A stretch of 64,000 bases of DNA, taken from Dysgonomonas mossii DSM 22836 (GTDB lineage Bacteria > Bacteroidota > Bacteroidia > Bacteroidales > Dysgonomonadaceae). Positions 18,191-25,492 of this stretch are shown here, in pieces. The notes beneath the pieces were generated by a model that worked only from the letters and a program-made list of their open reading frames with translations, made no database searches and was not told where the DNA came from. The stretch's first letter is position 1. Each line of letters opens with the position of its first letter. The position numbers were made by a program, and so were the translations under genes. The stretch covers positions 281,995 through 345,994 of the forward strand of contig NZ_GL892005.1 of the NCBI RefSeq assembly GCF_000213575.1, read 5' to 3'.

Positions 18191-19131
18191 AACTTAGATT
18201 ATTCATATATTTATTATGTACCGTGATCGTAGGGGGAGTATCATGTGTACAGAGTCAAAATAAAATAGAACAAGGTAATATGAAATACAATAAACTGTCG
18301 CCCGAAGAAGAAAGGGTAATAATACATAAAGGTACAGAAGTTCCTTATACAGGAGAATATGTAAATAATAAGCGGGCTGGAATGTATGTGTGTAGAAGAT
18401 GTAACGCCCCACTGTATAATTCATCTGATAAATTTGACTCTCATTGTGGATGGCCTTCTTTTGATGATGAAATAAAGGGTGCTGTAAAACGTGTTCCTGA
18501 TGCCGATGGAAGACGAACCGAAATAATATGTGCAAACTGTGGTGCTCACTTAGGGCATGTATTTCTCAATGAAGGCTTCACTGCAAAAGAGACAAGACAT
18601 TGTGTAAACTCTATATCACTAAAATTTATACCTCAAGAGAATAAAATGATAAAGAAAGCTTATTTTGCCTCCGGTTGTTTTTGGGGCACCGAATACTATT
18701 TCATGAAAGCCAAAGGTGTGGCACATACCGCAGTAGGTTTTATGGGTGGTCATGTTGATCATCCTAGTTACGAACAAGTATGTCAGAAAAATACCGGACA
18801 TTTAGAAACAACAGAAGTAGAATATGATACTTCTAAAACCACGTATGAAGACCTTGTCAAGTTGTTTTTCGAAACGCATGACTTTACTCAAACAAATGGG
18901 CAAGGTCCGGATATTGGCCCTCAGTATCTGTCTTGTATATTTTATGCCGATGAGAATGAGAAAAGTATTGCTGAAAAATATATATCGATTCTACAAAAAA
19001 AGGGATATAAGGTTGCAACAATGCTAAAACCCTTATCTACATTCTGGAAAGCAGAAGATTATCATCAACAATATTACGAGCACAAAGGAACAACTCCTTA
19101 TTGCCATGTATATAAAAAGATATTCGAATAG
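18187..19131 (+). CDS. msrAB: Bifunctional methionine sulfoxide reductase MsrB-MsrA
   Basis: Repairs both epimers of oxidised methionine. The domain order is MsrB then MsrA. The N-terminus is a signal sequence with a possible lipobox Cys (GGVSC), so the enzyme is probably in the envelope. The MsrB part (about residues 33-147) has two CxxC zinc pairs (CRRC and CANC), GWPSFDD, and the catalytic Cys139 in RHCVNS. The MsrA part (about 155-314) has GCFWG with catalytic Cys164 and the NTGHLETTEVEYD region. The start overlaps the HEXXH gene. A periplasmic reductase would need an electron donor; the TlpA-like lipoproteins at 3.5-5.8 kb are possible, unproven candidates. Confidence 0.93.
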   Translation: MKLRLFIYLLCTVIVGGVSCVQSQNKIEQGNMKYNKLSPEEERVIIHKGTEVPYTGEYVNNKRAGMYVCRRCNAPLYNSSDKFDSHCGWPSFDDEIKGAVKRVPDADGRRTEIICANCGAHLGHVFLNEGFTAKETRHCVNSISLKFIPQENKMIKKAYFASGCFWGTEYYFMKAKGVAHTAVGFMGGHVDHPSYEQVCQKNTGHLETTEVEYDTSKTTYEDLVKLFFETHDFTQTNGQGPDIGPQYLSCIFYADENEKSIAEKYISILQKKGYKVATMLKPLSTFWKAEDYHQQYYEHKGTTPYCHVYKKIFE

Positions 19132-19176
19132 TTGGAGTGTCTATTAATTAACAGGTTAATAAATATATTATCAATT

Positions 19177-19210
19177 TGAATACATTAAATTATTATATTT
19201 AATGTATTCA
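19177..19210. repeat. Perfect 14-bp inverted repeat
   Basis: TGAATACATTAAAT, six bases, then its exact complement. It lies between msrBA and the DUF5606 gene and ends 3 nt before a -7 box (TATTTTTG, 19214-19221), so it covers the place where a -33 element should be. It could be an operator for the downstream gene. It lacks a T-run directly after the stem, which makes a simple terminator less likely. Confidence 0.75.
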
Positions 19211-19213
19211 TAT

Positions 19214-19221
19214 TATTTTTG
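19214..19221 (+). promoter_or_regulatory. -7 box of DUF5606 gene
   Basis: TATTTTTG, 47 nt before the start codon. There is no TTTG at -33; the inverted repeat at 19177-19210 occupies that position. Confidence 0.45.
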
Positions 19222-19268
19222 TGTCTTAACTAAAAATCAGAAAAGTATTTTAATTAAATTATTTTTTT

Positions 19269-19694
19269 ATGCTTAAAACAATCTTATCTATTTCTGGAAA
19301 ACCCGGACTTTACAAACTAGTATCGAACAGTAAGAATATGGTTATTGTAGAGTCTCTCGCAGATAACAAAAAGATTCCTATCCATCCACGTGATAAAGTA
19401 GTATCATTAGGAGATATCTCTATATACACAGAAACTGATGATGTGCCTTTAAAAAGCATTCTTGCTTCTATCAAAGAGAAAGAAAATGGGGCTAAAGTAT
19501 CGATCAGTGCAAACTCAAAGCCTGAAGAATTAAAGAGATACTTCGAAGAGGTATTACCTGAGTTTGACAAGGATCGTGTTTACCCGACAGATATCAAGAA
19601 AATAATAAACTGGTATAATATAATTATCGAGTCTGGTTTCGACTTCGAGCAAGAAGATAACAGCAGCGAAGAGAATACGGAAGATAACGAGTAG
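19269..19694 (+). CDS. DUF5606 domain-containing protein
   Basis: A 141-aa cytosolic protein of a Bacteroidetes-specific family, function unknown. The family start is clear (LKTILSISGKPGLYKLVS, then NMVIVESL). A basic-acidic middle follows, and the tail is very acidic (QEEDNSSEENTEDNE). No enzyme motif is visible. It is a single-gene unit between an inverted repeat upstream and a hairpin terminator downstream. Confidence 0.82.
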   Translation: MLKTILSISGKPGLYKLVSNSKNMVIVESLADNKKIPIHPRDKVVSLGDISIYTETDDVPLKSILASIKEKENGAKVSISANSKPEELKRYFEEVLPEFDKDRVYPTDIKKIINWYNIIIESGFDFEQEDNSSEENTEDNE

Positions 19695-19759
19695 TATTTG
19701 CTGTAGCTAATAATATTATCAGACCTCTAAAGTAATTTCTAAGGTCTATGTTTTATAAT

Positions 19760-19816
19760 AAGAATCCCTTCAAAGGACTCCCCGAAAGCGGAGAAGTTTG
19801 GAGGGATTCTTATTTT
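19760..19816 (+). terminator. Terminator after DUF5606 gene
   Basis: A long stem: AAGAATCCCT pairs perfectly with AGGGATTCTT, and inside it TCAAA with TTTGG (one wobble) and CTCC with GGAG. ATTTTG follows the stem. Confidence 0.8.
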
Positions 19817-19905
19817 GTGTGCTTTCTATTTTTCCAAAGATAGTTGCGACTATTGTTCTATATTTTATAGACAGGCCTCTTTCTACTTCCGAAGAATTAG
19901 ATATA

Positions 19906-19937
19906 CAAAAAAAGCTTATCTGATTGCAGATAAGCTT
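19906..19937 (-). terminator. Terminator of the sigma-54 activator-lptE-secG operon
   Basis: A perfect 11-bp stem (AAGCTTATCTG with its complement, 4-nt loop) is followed on the minus strand by seven Ts. It lies 27 nt after the secG stop. Confidence 0.93.
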
Positions 19938-19964
19938 CCTTATTATATGATTTTTATATTTTCC

Positions 19965-20348
19965 TTATTCTGTAGGAGGTGTTGTTGGCTGTTGGTTAGG
20001 AGCCGGAGTAGTTGTACTTTCTGCACCTTGACCTTGATTAAGGGGTAAAGTAGTCGACATATCAGGTGTTCCTGTAGTAGGAATAGCCGGTATGCTTATA
20101 TCCGGTTTAGCTGCTCCTAAAGCACCTTTAGGTCTGATCATAACACAAACAATACTCATTATCATGATGAAACCAGCCAATCCCCAAGTTGCTTTCTCCA
20201 AGAAGTCTGTGGTTTTACGAACTCCCATGATTGCATTTGAAGATGAAAATCCTGATGAAAGGCCTCCGCCTTTTGAGTTTTGAACAAGAACTATAAGTAC
20301 CAAGGCTATAGCTGCTATCACAATTAATATGGTAATAAGTGCGATCAT
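19965..20348 (-). CDS. secG: Protein translocase subunit SecG
   Basis: Inner-membrane subunit of the SecYEG channel. Two membrane segments are visible (about residues 2-22 and 54-72), separated by the conserved GGGLSSGFSSSNAIMGVRKTTDFLEK-type loop. The 127-aa protein is longer than proteobacterial SecG because of a Pro/Thr/Gln-rich tail (about 75-127), common in Bacteroidetes. It is the last gene of a four-gene minus operon and overlaps the previous gene by 4 nt. Confidence 0.93.
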   Translation of the reverse strand: MIALITILIVIAAIALVLIVLVQNSKGGGLSSGFSSSNAIMGVRKTTDFLEKATWGLAGFIMIMSIVCVMIRPKGALGAAKPDISIPAIPTTGTPDMSTTLPLNQGQGAESTTTPAPNQQPTTPPTE

Positions 20349-21130
20349 TTTTTATCTTTAGATTTTGAATTTATAATCAATTTTTCGAGAAAACTCAATT
20401 GGTCTGCAAAGTAAATATTTTTTTTTGGATAATTCAAACTTAAATGTTTAATTATTTTGTATGCTTTCTCATACTTCTGCTGCTTTATATAGATTTTGGC
20501 AAGGGTCTCGGTAAAAAATAGGTCTTCATTTAATTCATCCTGGTCTTCATCGCCATCCTTTACTTCATAAGTATGATCTCGAAGCGACTCATCTTCTTTC
20601 TCTATTTGGATGTGGATACCCTCTTCTTCCGATTTAGTAATGAAGGTATCTATAATATCTTGATGCTTGAGTTGCAGGTTGATATCTTCTTTGTTTTCTT
20701 CTTCTTCTTCTTGTGGCTGATATTGTATGTAGGAAAAATAATCAGTTGTGGCTATGCTCGAATGGGATATATTATATTCTAGCTGCATATCATCGCCGGT
20801 TGTTTCGCCTCGAGATTCAAAGAATGCATTTAACAGAATATTCGTTTTATCTTCTGCAATTTCTTTTTTTCCTGTTTCTACAAAGAATTGTTGATATTCT
20901 TCACTGAATATATAATAGAACAGAGCTCTTCTGTCAGCTATTGTAATACTGAGCCTTTCCAGTTCTGTTTTATATCTTTCAGGTTCGTGTATATACACAG
21001 CTTTTAGATATATGAAAATGGCAGCTTGAAAAAAAGGGTATTCGAAAGCAATCCTCTCCAGACTTCCGATATCGGATTTCGAGGGAGAATTTTTTTGAAT
21101 AATAAATTCATTAAGCTTCTGAATATCCAT
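20345..21130 (-). CDS. Conserved Bacteroidales protein, probable TPR-like helical domain
   Basis: A 261-aa cytosolic protein of unknown function. An N-terminal helical part (YPFFQAAIFIYLKAVY) is followed by an acidic low-complexity linker (QPQEEEEENKEDIN; about residues 135-195). A C-terminal pair of helices (TLAKIYIKQQKYEKAYKIIKHLSLNYP) reads as one TPR-like repeat. The frame is open to 21175, but ATG at 21130 (MDIQKLNEF) gives the family start. It lies between lptE and secG, and its stop overlaps the secG start, so it may take part in envelope assembly or export. Confidence 0.75.
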   Translation of the reverse strand: MDIQKLNEFIIQKNSPSKSDIGSLERIAFEYPFFQAAIFIYLKAVYIHEPERYKTELERLSITIADRRALFYYIFSEEYQQFFVETGKKEIAEDKTNILLNAFFESRGETTGDDMQLEYNISHSSIATTDYFSYIQYQPQEEEEENKEDINLQLKHQDIIDTFITKSEEEGIHIQIEKEDESLRDHTYEVKDGDEDQDELNEDLFFTETLAKIYIKQQKYEKAYKIIKHLSLNYPKKNIYFADQLSFLEKLIINSKSKDKK

Positions 21131-21168
21131 GTTTAAGATCTTATAGCAATATTTTAAATTATTGTTTA

Positions 21169-21672
21169 TTACCAATTAGACATGGTTGCATTGAATATCT
21201 GGTCTACTATTTCCTTTGTCAGCTCTTCACCCAGCTTATCTTGTACATCGGTAAGCATTTTGCTGCTCTCAAAATCTCGATATGCAGAGATTGTTTCCTC
21301 TTTATCCTCTTCCGGTCTTACATTGTTTCTAAATCGGAATTTAACCGCCATCGTAAGTCGAGTCTGTGATGCCAGATTGTTTTCCTGCACAGCCAGAGGT
21401 GTCAGATCCCAACGGACGATCTCGCCTTCTATTTCCATTGAGGGTGCTACACTGGTAAACTGTAGTTTGGTTCCGCGTATAAACACATCTTTCATCTCCT
21501 CGTTAAACATTTGAGCTAACATAGGATATACGTTCGGCGACTGGTTTTGGAAGTCGCGAATCTCTAAAGTGGGTGTTTCGGAATAGTTAATGTTCGAACC
21601 GTTAAACTTGTATGAGATTGTACAAGCTGTCATCATGATTGACACTAGAATCAACAGGCCGATTTTTTTCAT
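21169..21672 (-). CDS. lptE: LptE family LPS-assembly lipoprotein
   Basis: Predicted outer-membrane lipoprotein that plugs LptD during lipopolysaccharide insertion. The signal peptide ends in MTAC with acylation at Cys17. The rest fits the Bacteroidetes LptE family (PF04390-like): an ISYKFNGSNINYSETPTLEI start and a long C-terminal helix (LGEELTKEIVDQIFNATMSNW). Length is 167 aa. The start overlaps the sigma-54 activator's stop by 4 nt. Confidence 0.85.
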   Translation of the reverse strand: MKKIGLLILVSIMMTACTISYKFNGSNINYSETPTLEIRDFQNQSPNVYPMLAQMFNEEMKDVFIRGTKLQFTSVAPSMEIEGEIVRWDLTPLAVQENNLASQTRLTMAVKFRFRNNVRPEEDKEETISAYRDFESSKMLTDVQDKLGEELTKEIVDQIFNATMSNW

Positions 21673-22955
21673 AAATTTTCCAGATTATATTCTTTTATTT
21701 TTCTGTACAGTGTACGTTCCGATATTTTCAGGTCTTGAGCCGCATTCTTACGCTTTCCGTTATGACGATCCAACGCTTTTATAATCATGTCTTTTTCTAC
21801 ATCTTGCAGCGAAAGTGTTTCTTCTTCATATTCCGGAGCTTCTATTATATCTACGTCAGCAATATCATTTCTGGTAGGGGTAATAGTATGAGTATCATTT
21901 TTTATGGTCAGAGGAGTAGTTGCTCCTTTGTCAGCTGCACTTACTACCATAGTTGGCAAAGCACTATCGCTTTTGCTGATTGTGGATGCAGATACAGCAT
22001 CTGTGGCCTTCAGATTTCCGGCAACAATATCATGAACAATTTTTTTCAACTCATTCATGTCTTTTTTCATGTCAAAAAGTACCTGATAGAGAATTTCTCG
22101 TTCATTGCTAAAGCTTTTAGCATCATTATGTCCCGCAGAAGTGTGGATGGGAATTAAGCCAACCTCGTTTGCCGGAAGATAAAGTTTTAGTATGTCGGGA
22201 GTTATTTCTCTAGCCTGTTCTATGATTGATATCTGTTCGGTAATATTTTTTAGCTGGCGAATATTCCCCGGCCAATAGTAATCTTTGAGCATTTGCTTTG
22301 CCGATTCGGTTAAAACAATAGACGGCATATTATATTTTTCTGCACAGTCGCTTGCAAATTTCCTGAATAGTAGAGGGATGTCGTCTTTTCTGTCTCTTAG
22401 GGCAGGTATCCGAATGGGAACAGTGTTTAATCGGTAATATAAGTCCTCACGAAAACGTCCGTTACGTGTAGCAGTTATCATGTCCAGATTTGTAGCTGCA
22501 ACAACACGTACATCTGTTTTCTCAACTTTGGATGAACCTACTTTTATAAATTCACCCGTTTCGAGTACACGGAGCAAACGAGCCTGTGTAGAAAGGGGTA
22601 ATTCTCCTACTTCGTCGAGGAACAATGTGCCTCCGTTAGCTACTTCGAAATACCCTTTCCGTTCACCTGTAGCACCGGTAAAAGATCCTTTTTCGTGTCC
22701 AAAAAGTTCTGAGTCTATAGTCCCTTCGGGGATAGACCCACAGTTGACCGCAATATAAGTTCCATGTTTGCGATGGCTGAACTGATGGATAATCTGCGGA
22801 AAACTTTCTTTACCCACTCCGCTCTCACCTGTCACCAGTACAGACATATCGGTAGGAGCTACCTGAAGCGCTATGTCTATAGCTCGGTTGAGATCGGGTG
22901 TGTTCCCTATGATACCGAAGCGTTGTTTTACCTGTTGTATATCTGGTCTTGCCAT
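21669..22955 (-). CDS. Sigma-54-dependent transcriptional activator (AAA+, Fis-type HTH), no receiver domain
   Basis: Activates RpoN promoters by ATP-driven remodelling. It begins almost directly with the AAA+ domain: Walker A GESGVGKE (from residue 43), the sigma-54 contact loop GSFTGA (residues 90-95; the second position of GAFTGA is Ser), and Walker B GGTLFLDEVGEL. A variable linker follows (about 270-385), then a Fis-type helix-turn-helix (RKNAAQDLKISERTLYRKI). With no N-terminal receiver or PAS domain, its control must come from level or partner. ATG at 22955 (MARPDIQQ) is preferred to 22976. First gene of the operon with lptE and secG. It is a candidate, by proximity only, to act on the groESL promoter. 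Confidence 0.9.
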   Translation of the reverse strand: MARPDIQQVKQRFGIIGNTPDLNRAIDIALQVAPTDMSVLVTGESGVGKESFPQIIHQFSHRKHGTYIAVNCGSIPEGTIDSELFGHEKGSFTGATGERKGYFEVANGGTLFLDEVGELPLSTQARLLRVLETGEFIKVGSSKVEKTDVRVVAATNLDMITATRNGRFREDLYYRLNTVPIRIPALRDRKDDIPLLFRKFASDCAEKYNMPSIVLTESAKQMLKDYYWPGNIRQLKNITEQISIIEQAREITPDILKLYLPANEVGLIPIHTSAGHNDAKSFSNEREILYQVLFDMKKDMNELKKIVHDIVAGNLKATDAVSASTISKSDSALPTMVVSAADKGATTPLTIKNDTHTITPTRNDIADVDIIEAPEYEEETLSLQDVEKDMIIKALDRHNGKRKNAAQDLKISERTLYRKIKEYNLENL

Positions 22956-23082
22956 TTTATTAGATAGATAAGTCACAAATAAACAAAAGTTTATATGTGA
23001 AGTTTAACGAAACCTGACAAAATTACATATTAATTTCAGTTTTGTCAGTCTTTTTTAGTGAAGATTTCTAAAGGTGATGAGT

Positions 23083-23919
23083 TTAATCTGTAGATTTAGC
23101 TAAAGCGTATGTTTTAGCTTTCAAAAACTCTCCGAATTCCTTTATATCTGTATGTTTTGCCTGTTCTTCCGGTGATATTGGCTCACCCAATCGTAAGTAT
23201 ATCGTTTTACCCTTTTTATTATACACTTCATGTCCTAACCTCAATGAACGGAGTCTCCAATTTACAAGATCAAGAAAGTTAAAGAACCAAGAATTTCTAC
23301 CGCTAAAGTACATGGGTATCACAGGTACTTTCGACTTTTTTATCAACTTTAGCACCGGTTCTTGCCATTCACGGTCTTCGACTTCCATTCTGAAGTTTCG
23401 CACTTTTGTCTTAGATACAGCACCGGCAGGGAAGAATCCCAATGGATGTCCGCTTTTGATATGTTCAATGGATTGCTTTATTCCTTCGAGGCTTGACTTA
23501 TTTGCCATCTTCCCGCTTTGGAAAGGATTAACAGCAATAAAGTTGGGAGACATTGTATCTATCATGCCGAGAATGAAATTCACCATCATTTTATAGTCGG
23601 GGCGAACCGATGCGATTGTGGCAATGGCGGCAATACCATCTATGTGACCGTATGCATGGTTCGAGACTGTGATAAACGAAGCTCCTTCGTATTCGTTAAG
23701 CACTTCTATATTCTCTACTACTATATTGACCCCAACGTCTTGTAGCAAATGTTTGCAAAATTCAGGACCTTCGTATTGCTTCGAAGTATCGTAGATGCGG
23801 TTGACTTTATTCATCCCGGTCAGCCACATAGCAAATTTTATAAGTATATTTCCAAATGGGCCACGCAAAATGGGGCTCATTTTGCGAACATCATCATAGC
23901 TCAGTAATTTTTCCTTCAT
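23083..23919 (-). CDS. Lysophospholipid/glycerol-3-phosphate acyltransferase family protein (PlsC-like)
   Basis: Predicted membrane-associated acyltransferase of phospholipid or lipid synthesis, 278 aa. The catalytic block reads SNHAYGHIDG (about residues 86-95), where His and Asp are five residues apart as in the NHPxGGxDG subfamily, in place of the classical HX4D. The GFFPAGAVSK block (about 157) fits the glycerol-phosphate site, and VPVIPMYFSG fits block IV. The final acceptor lipid is unknown; some relatives make ornithine or glycine lipids. Confidence 0.8.
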   Translation of the reverse strand: MKEKLLSYDDVRKMSPILRGPFGNILIKFAMWLTGMNKVNRIYDTSKQYEGPEFCKHLLQDVGVNIVVENIEVLNEYEGASFITVSNHAYGHIDGIAAIATIASVRPDYKMMVNFILGMIDTMSPNFIAVNPFQSGKMANKSSLEGIKQSIEHIKSGHPLGFFPAGAVSKTKVRNFRMEVEDREWQEPVLKLIKKSKVPVIPMYFSGRNSWFFNFLDLVNWRLRSLRLGHEVYNKKGKTIYLRLGEPISPEEQAKHTDIKEFGEFLKAKTYALAKSTD

Positions 23920-23979
23920 GCTGCTGTTTTTTTTACTGTTGCAAATTTCGTTAAAATTGAAATATTAGACAAGTATTAA

Positions 23980-24480
23980 TTAAGATTCGTCATGAAGTTC
24001 GATGACATCCAAGTCGGAGATGTTACCCTCACTCAAGTTGAACTTAAGAAGGGTTCTGACTTTATGTATCCCATATTTGCCTGCTGCACCCGGATTGATG
24101 AATAATCCGTTTATTTTTTTATCGAATATGACTTTTAGTATATGTGAGTGCCCTGTTATAAATAATTTGGGCGGATTCATAAGTAATATTGATTGTACTT
24201 TTCGCTCATACCTTCCCGGAGAGCCTCCTATATGAATCATAAACACATCTACTCCTTCGAGTGTGAAGCGTAATGTTTCGGGATATGCTGCACGTACACG
24301 ACTATCATCGATATTCCCGTACACAGCCCGAAAGGGTTTGCCTAAAGCTTCGAACTTTAAAGCTAACTCCATTGAACCTATATCTCCCGCATGCCATATT
24401 TCGTCACAGTCGGAAAAATATTTTGCAAACTTCTCATCCCACCAGTTATGGGTGTCAGAAAGTAATCCTATCTTTTTCAT
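23980..24480 (-). CDS. YfcE/MJ0936-type metallophosphoesterase
   Basis: A 166-aa phosphodiesterase of the calcineurin-like fold. Metal-binding motifs in order: SDTHNWW, HAGDIGS, GNIDD and GHSH. The frame continues to 24507, but ATG at 24480 is right before KKIGLLSDTHN and shares a base with the menA stop (TAATG), so the two genes are coupled. The natural substrate is unknown. Confidence 0.88.
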   Translation of the reverse strand: MKKIGLLSDTHNWWDEKFAKYFSDCDEIWHAGDIGSMELALKFEALGKPFRAVYGNIDDSRVRAAYPETLRFTLEGVDVFMIHIGGSPGRYERKVQSILLMNPPKLFITGHSHILKVIFDKKINGLFINPGAAGKYGIHKVRTLLKFNLSEGNISDLDVIELHDES

Positions 24481-25385
24481 TATAGATTGATACAAATACA
24501 AAAACAAACAGATAGGATAAATGTTCCCATCGAAGTATATTTCAAGTATGGGTCGAGTAGACGATTCTCTTTTATTTTGATAATGTTAATTAACAATTTA
24601 AAAAATACAAGAAAACTTAATAGGTAGATATATTGATACCAGTGGGTACTATATAATATAGAATATGCCGTAAGGGAAACGAACGCTCCTATAATTAATA
24701 GGGCGTGGTATATCTTAGCATTCTTGATTCCTATCCGTACCGGGATTGTTATTTTTCCCGATTTTCTATCATTGTCTATGTCGCGCATATTGTTAAGATT
24801 GAGTACGGCAGCTGTTAGTAAACCCAAAGCTATAGCAGGTAGCCACGGCTTGAAATCTATAGTATGGGTATGTAGAAAATATGTTCCAACAACTGACACT
24901 AGTCCAAAGAAGACAAATGAGAAAATATCTCCCAATCCCTTGTATCCATAAGGATTTCTTCCGGCTGTATATTTTATTGCGGCTACAATGCTACCTAGTC
25001 CCAAGCCCAGAAAGAGTAAAATATATTGCCACTCCATAAACTGAAGAGCCACATAGACAAGCAAGATTCCCATAACAATAGCACATGCTATGGCTATTTT
25101 TATTGCTTTTGTCATCTCTTCGGGAGTAATGGCTCCGCTTTGGACTGTTCGTTGAGGTCCTATTCTTTCGCCTGTGATATCTGTACCTTGTTGGTAGTCA
25201 CCAAGGTCGTTTGCCATATTTGATAGCAGTTGTAATACATTCGCTACCAAAATAGTCAGAACAAATACAAATATGCTGAATTTTCCTGTGTTATATGCGA
25301 TCCCACTGCCACATAGTGCTGTAGCTCCCGCCAAGAATAGTGTGCGTGGACGCAGAGCCGATACCCAAGATTTTACAGATGCCAT
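24480..25385 (-). CDS. menA: 1,4-dihydroxy-2-naphthoate polyprenyltransferase
   Basis: Integral membrane prenyltransferase of menaquinone synthesis. UbiA fold with about eight to nine membrane segments. The first Asp-rich motif is ANDLGDYQQGTD (about residues 58-69), and the second is MRDIDNDRKSG (about 195). The start SWVSALRPRTLFLA is typical of MenA. Length 301 aa. It implies menaquinone-based respiration, for example fumarate reduction. Followed with a 1-nt overlap by the phosphoesterase. Confidence 0.9.
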   Translation of the reverse strand: MASVKSWVSALRPRTLFLAGATALCGSGIAYNTGKFSIFVFVLTILVANVLQLLSNMANDLGDYQQGTDITGERIGPQRTVQSGAITPEEMTKAIKIAIACAIVMGILLVYVALQFMEWQYILLFLGLGLGSIVAAIKYTAGRNPYGYKGLGDIFSFVFFGLVSVVGTYFLHTHTIDFKPWLPAIALGLLTAAVLNLNNMRDIDNDRKSGKITIPVRIGIKNAKIYHALLIIGAFVSLTAYSILYSTHWYQYIYLLSFLVFFKLLINIIKIKENRLLDPYLKYTSMGTFILSVCFCICINL

Positions 25386-25492
25386 AATTAAATTTGTGCA
25401 AAGGTATGTATTTTAGTCTGATGAGAAAAATATTATTATCAGGTCAAATTCTAATATTACCTAAAAATAGAAAGGTGACGTTATGCTTGCTT

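Larger units (their letters stand above)
19695..19964. other. Gap between DUF5606 and secG with two terminators
   Basis: 270 bp separating convergent genes. It holds a strong plus-strand hairpin (19760-19816) and a strong minus-strand terminator (19906-19937). A short repeat of AGACCT...AGGTCT lies at about 19721-19746. No gene is visible. Confidence 0.6.
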
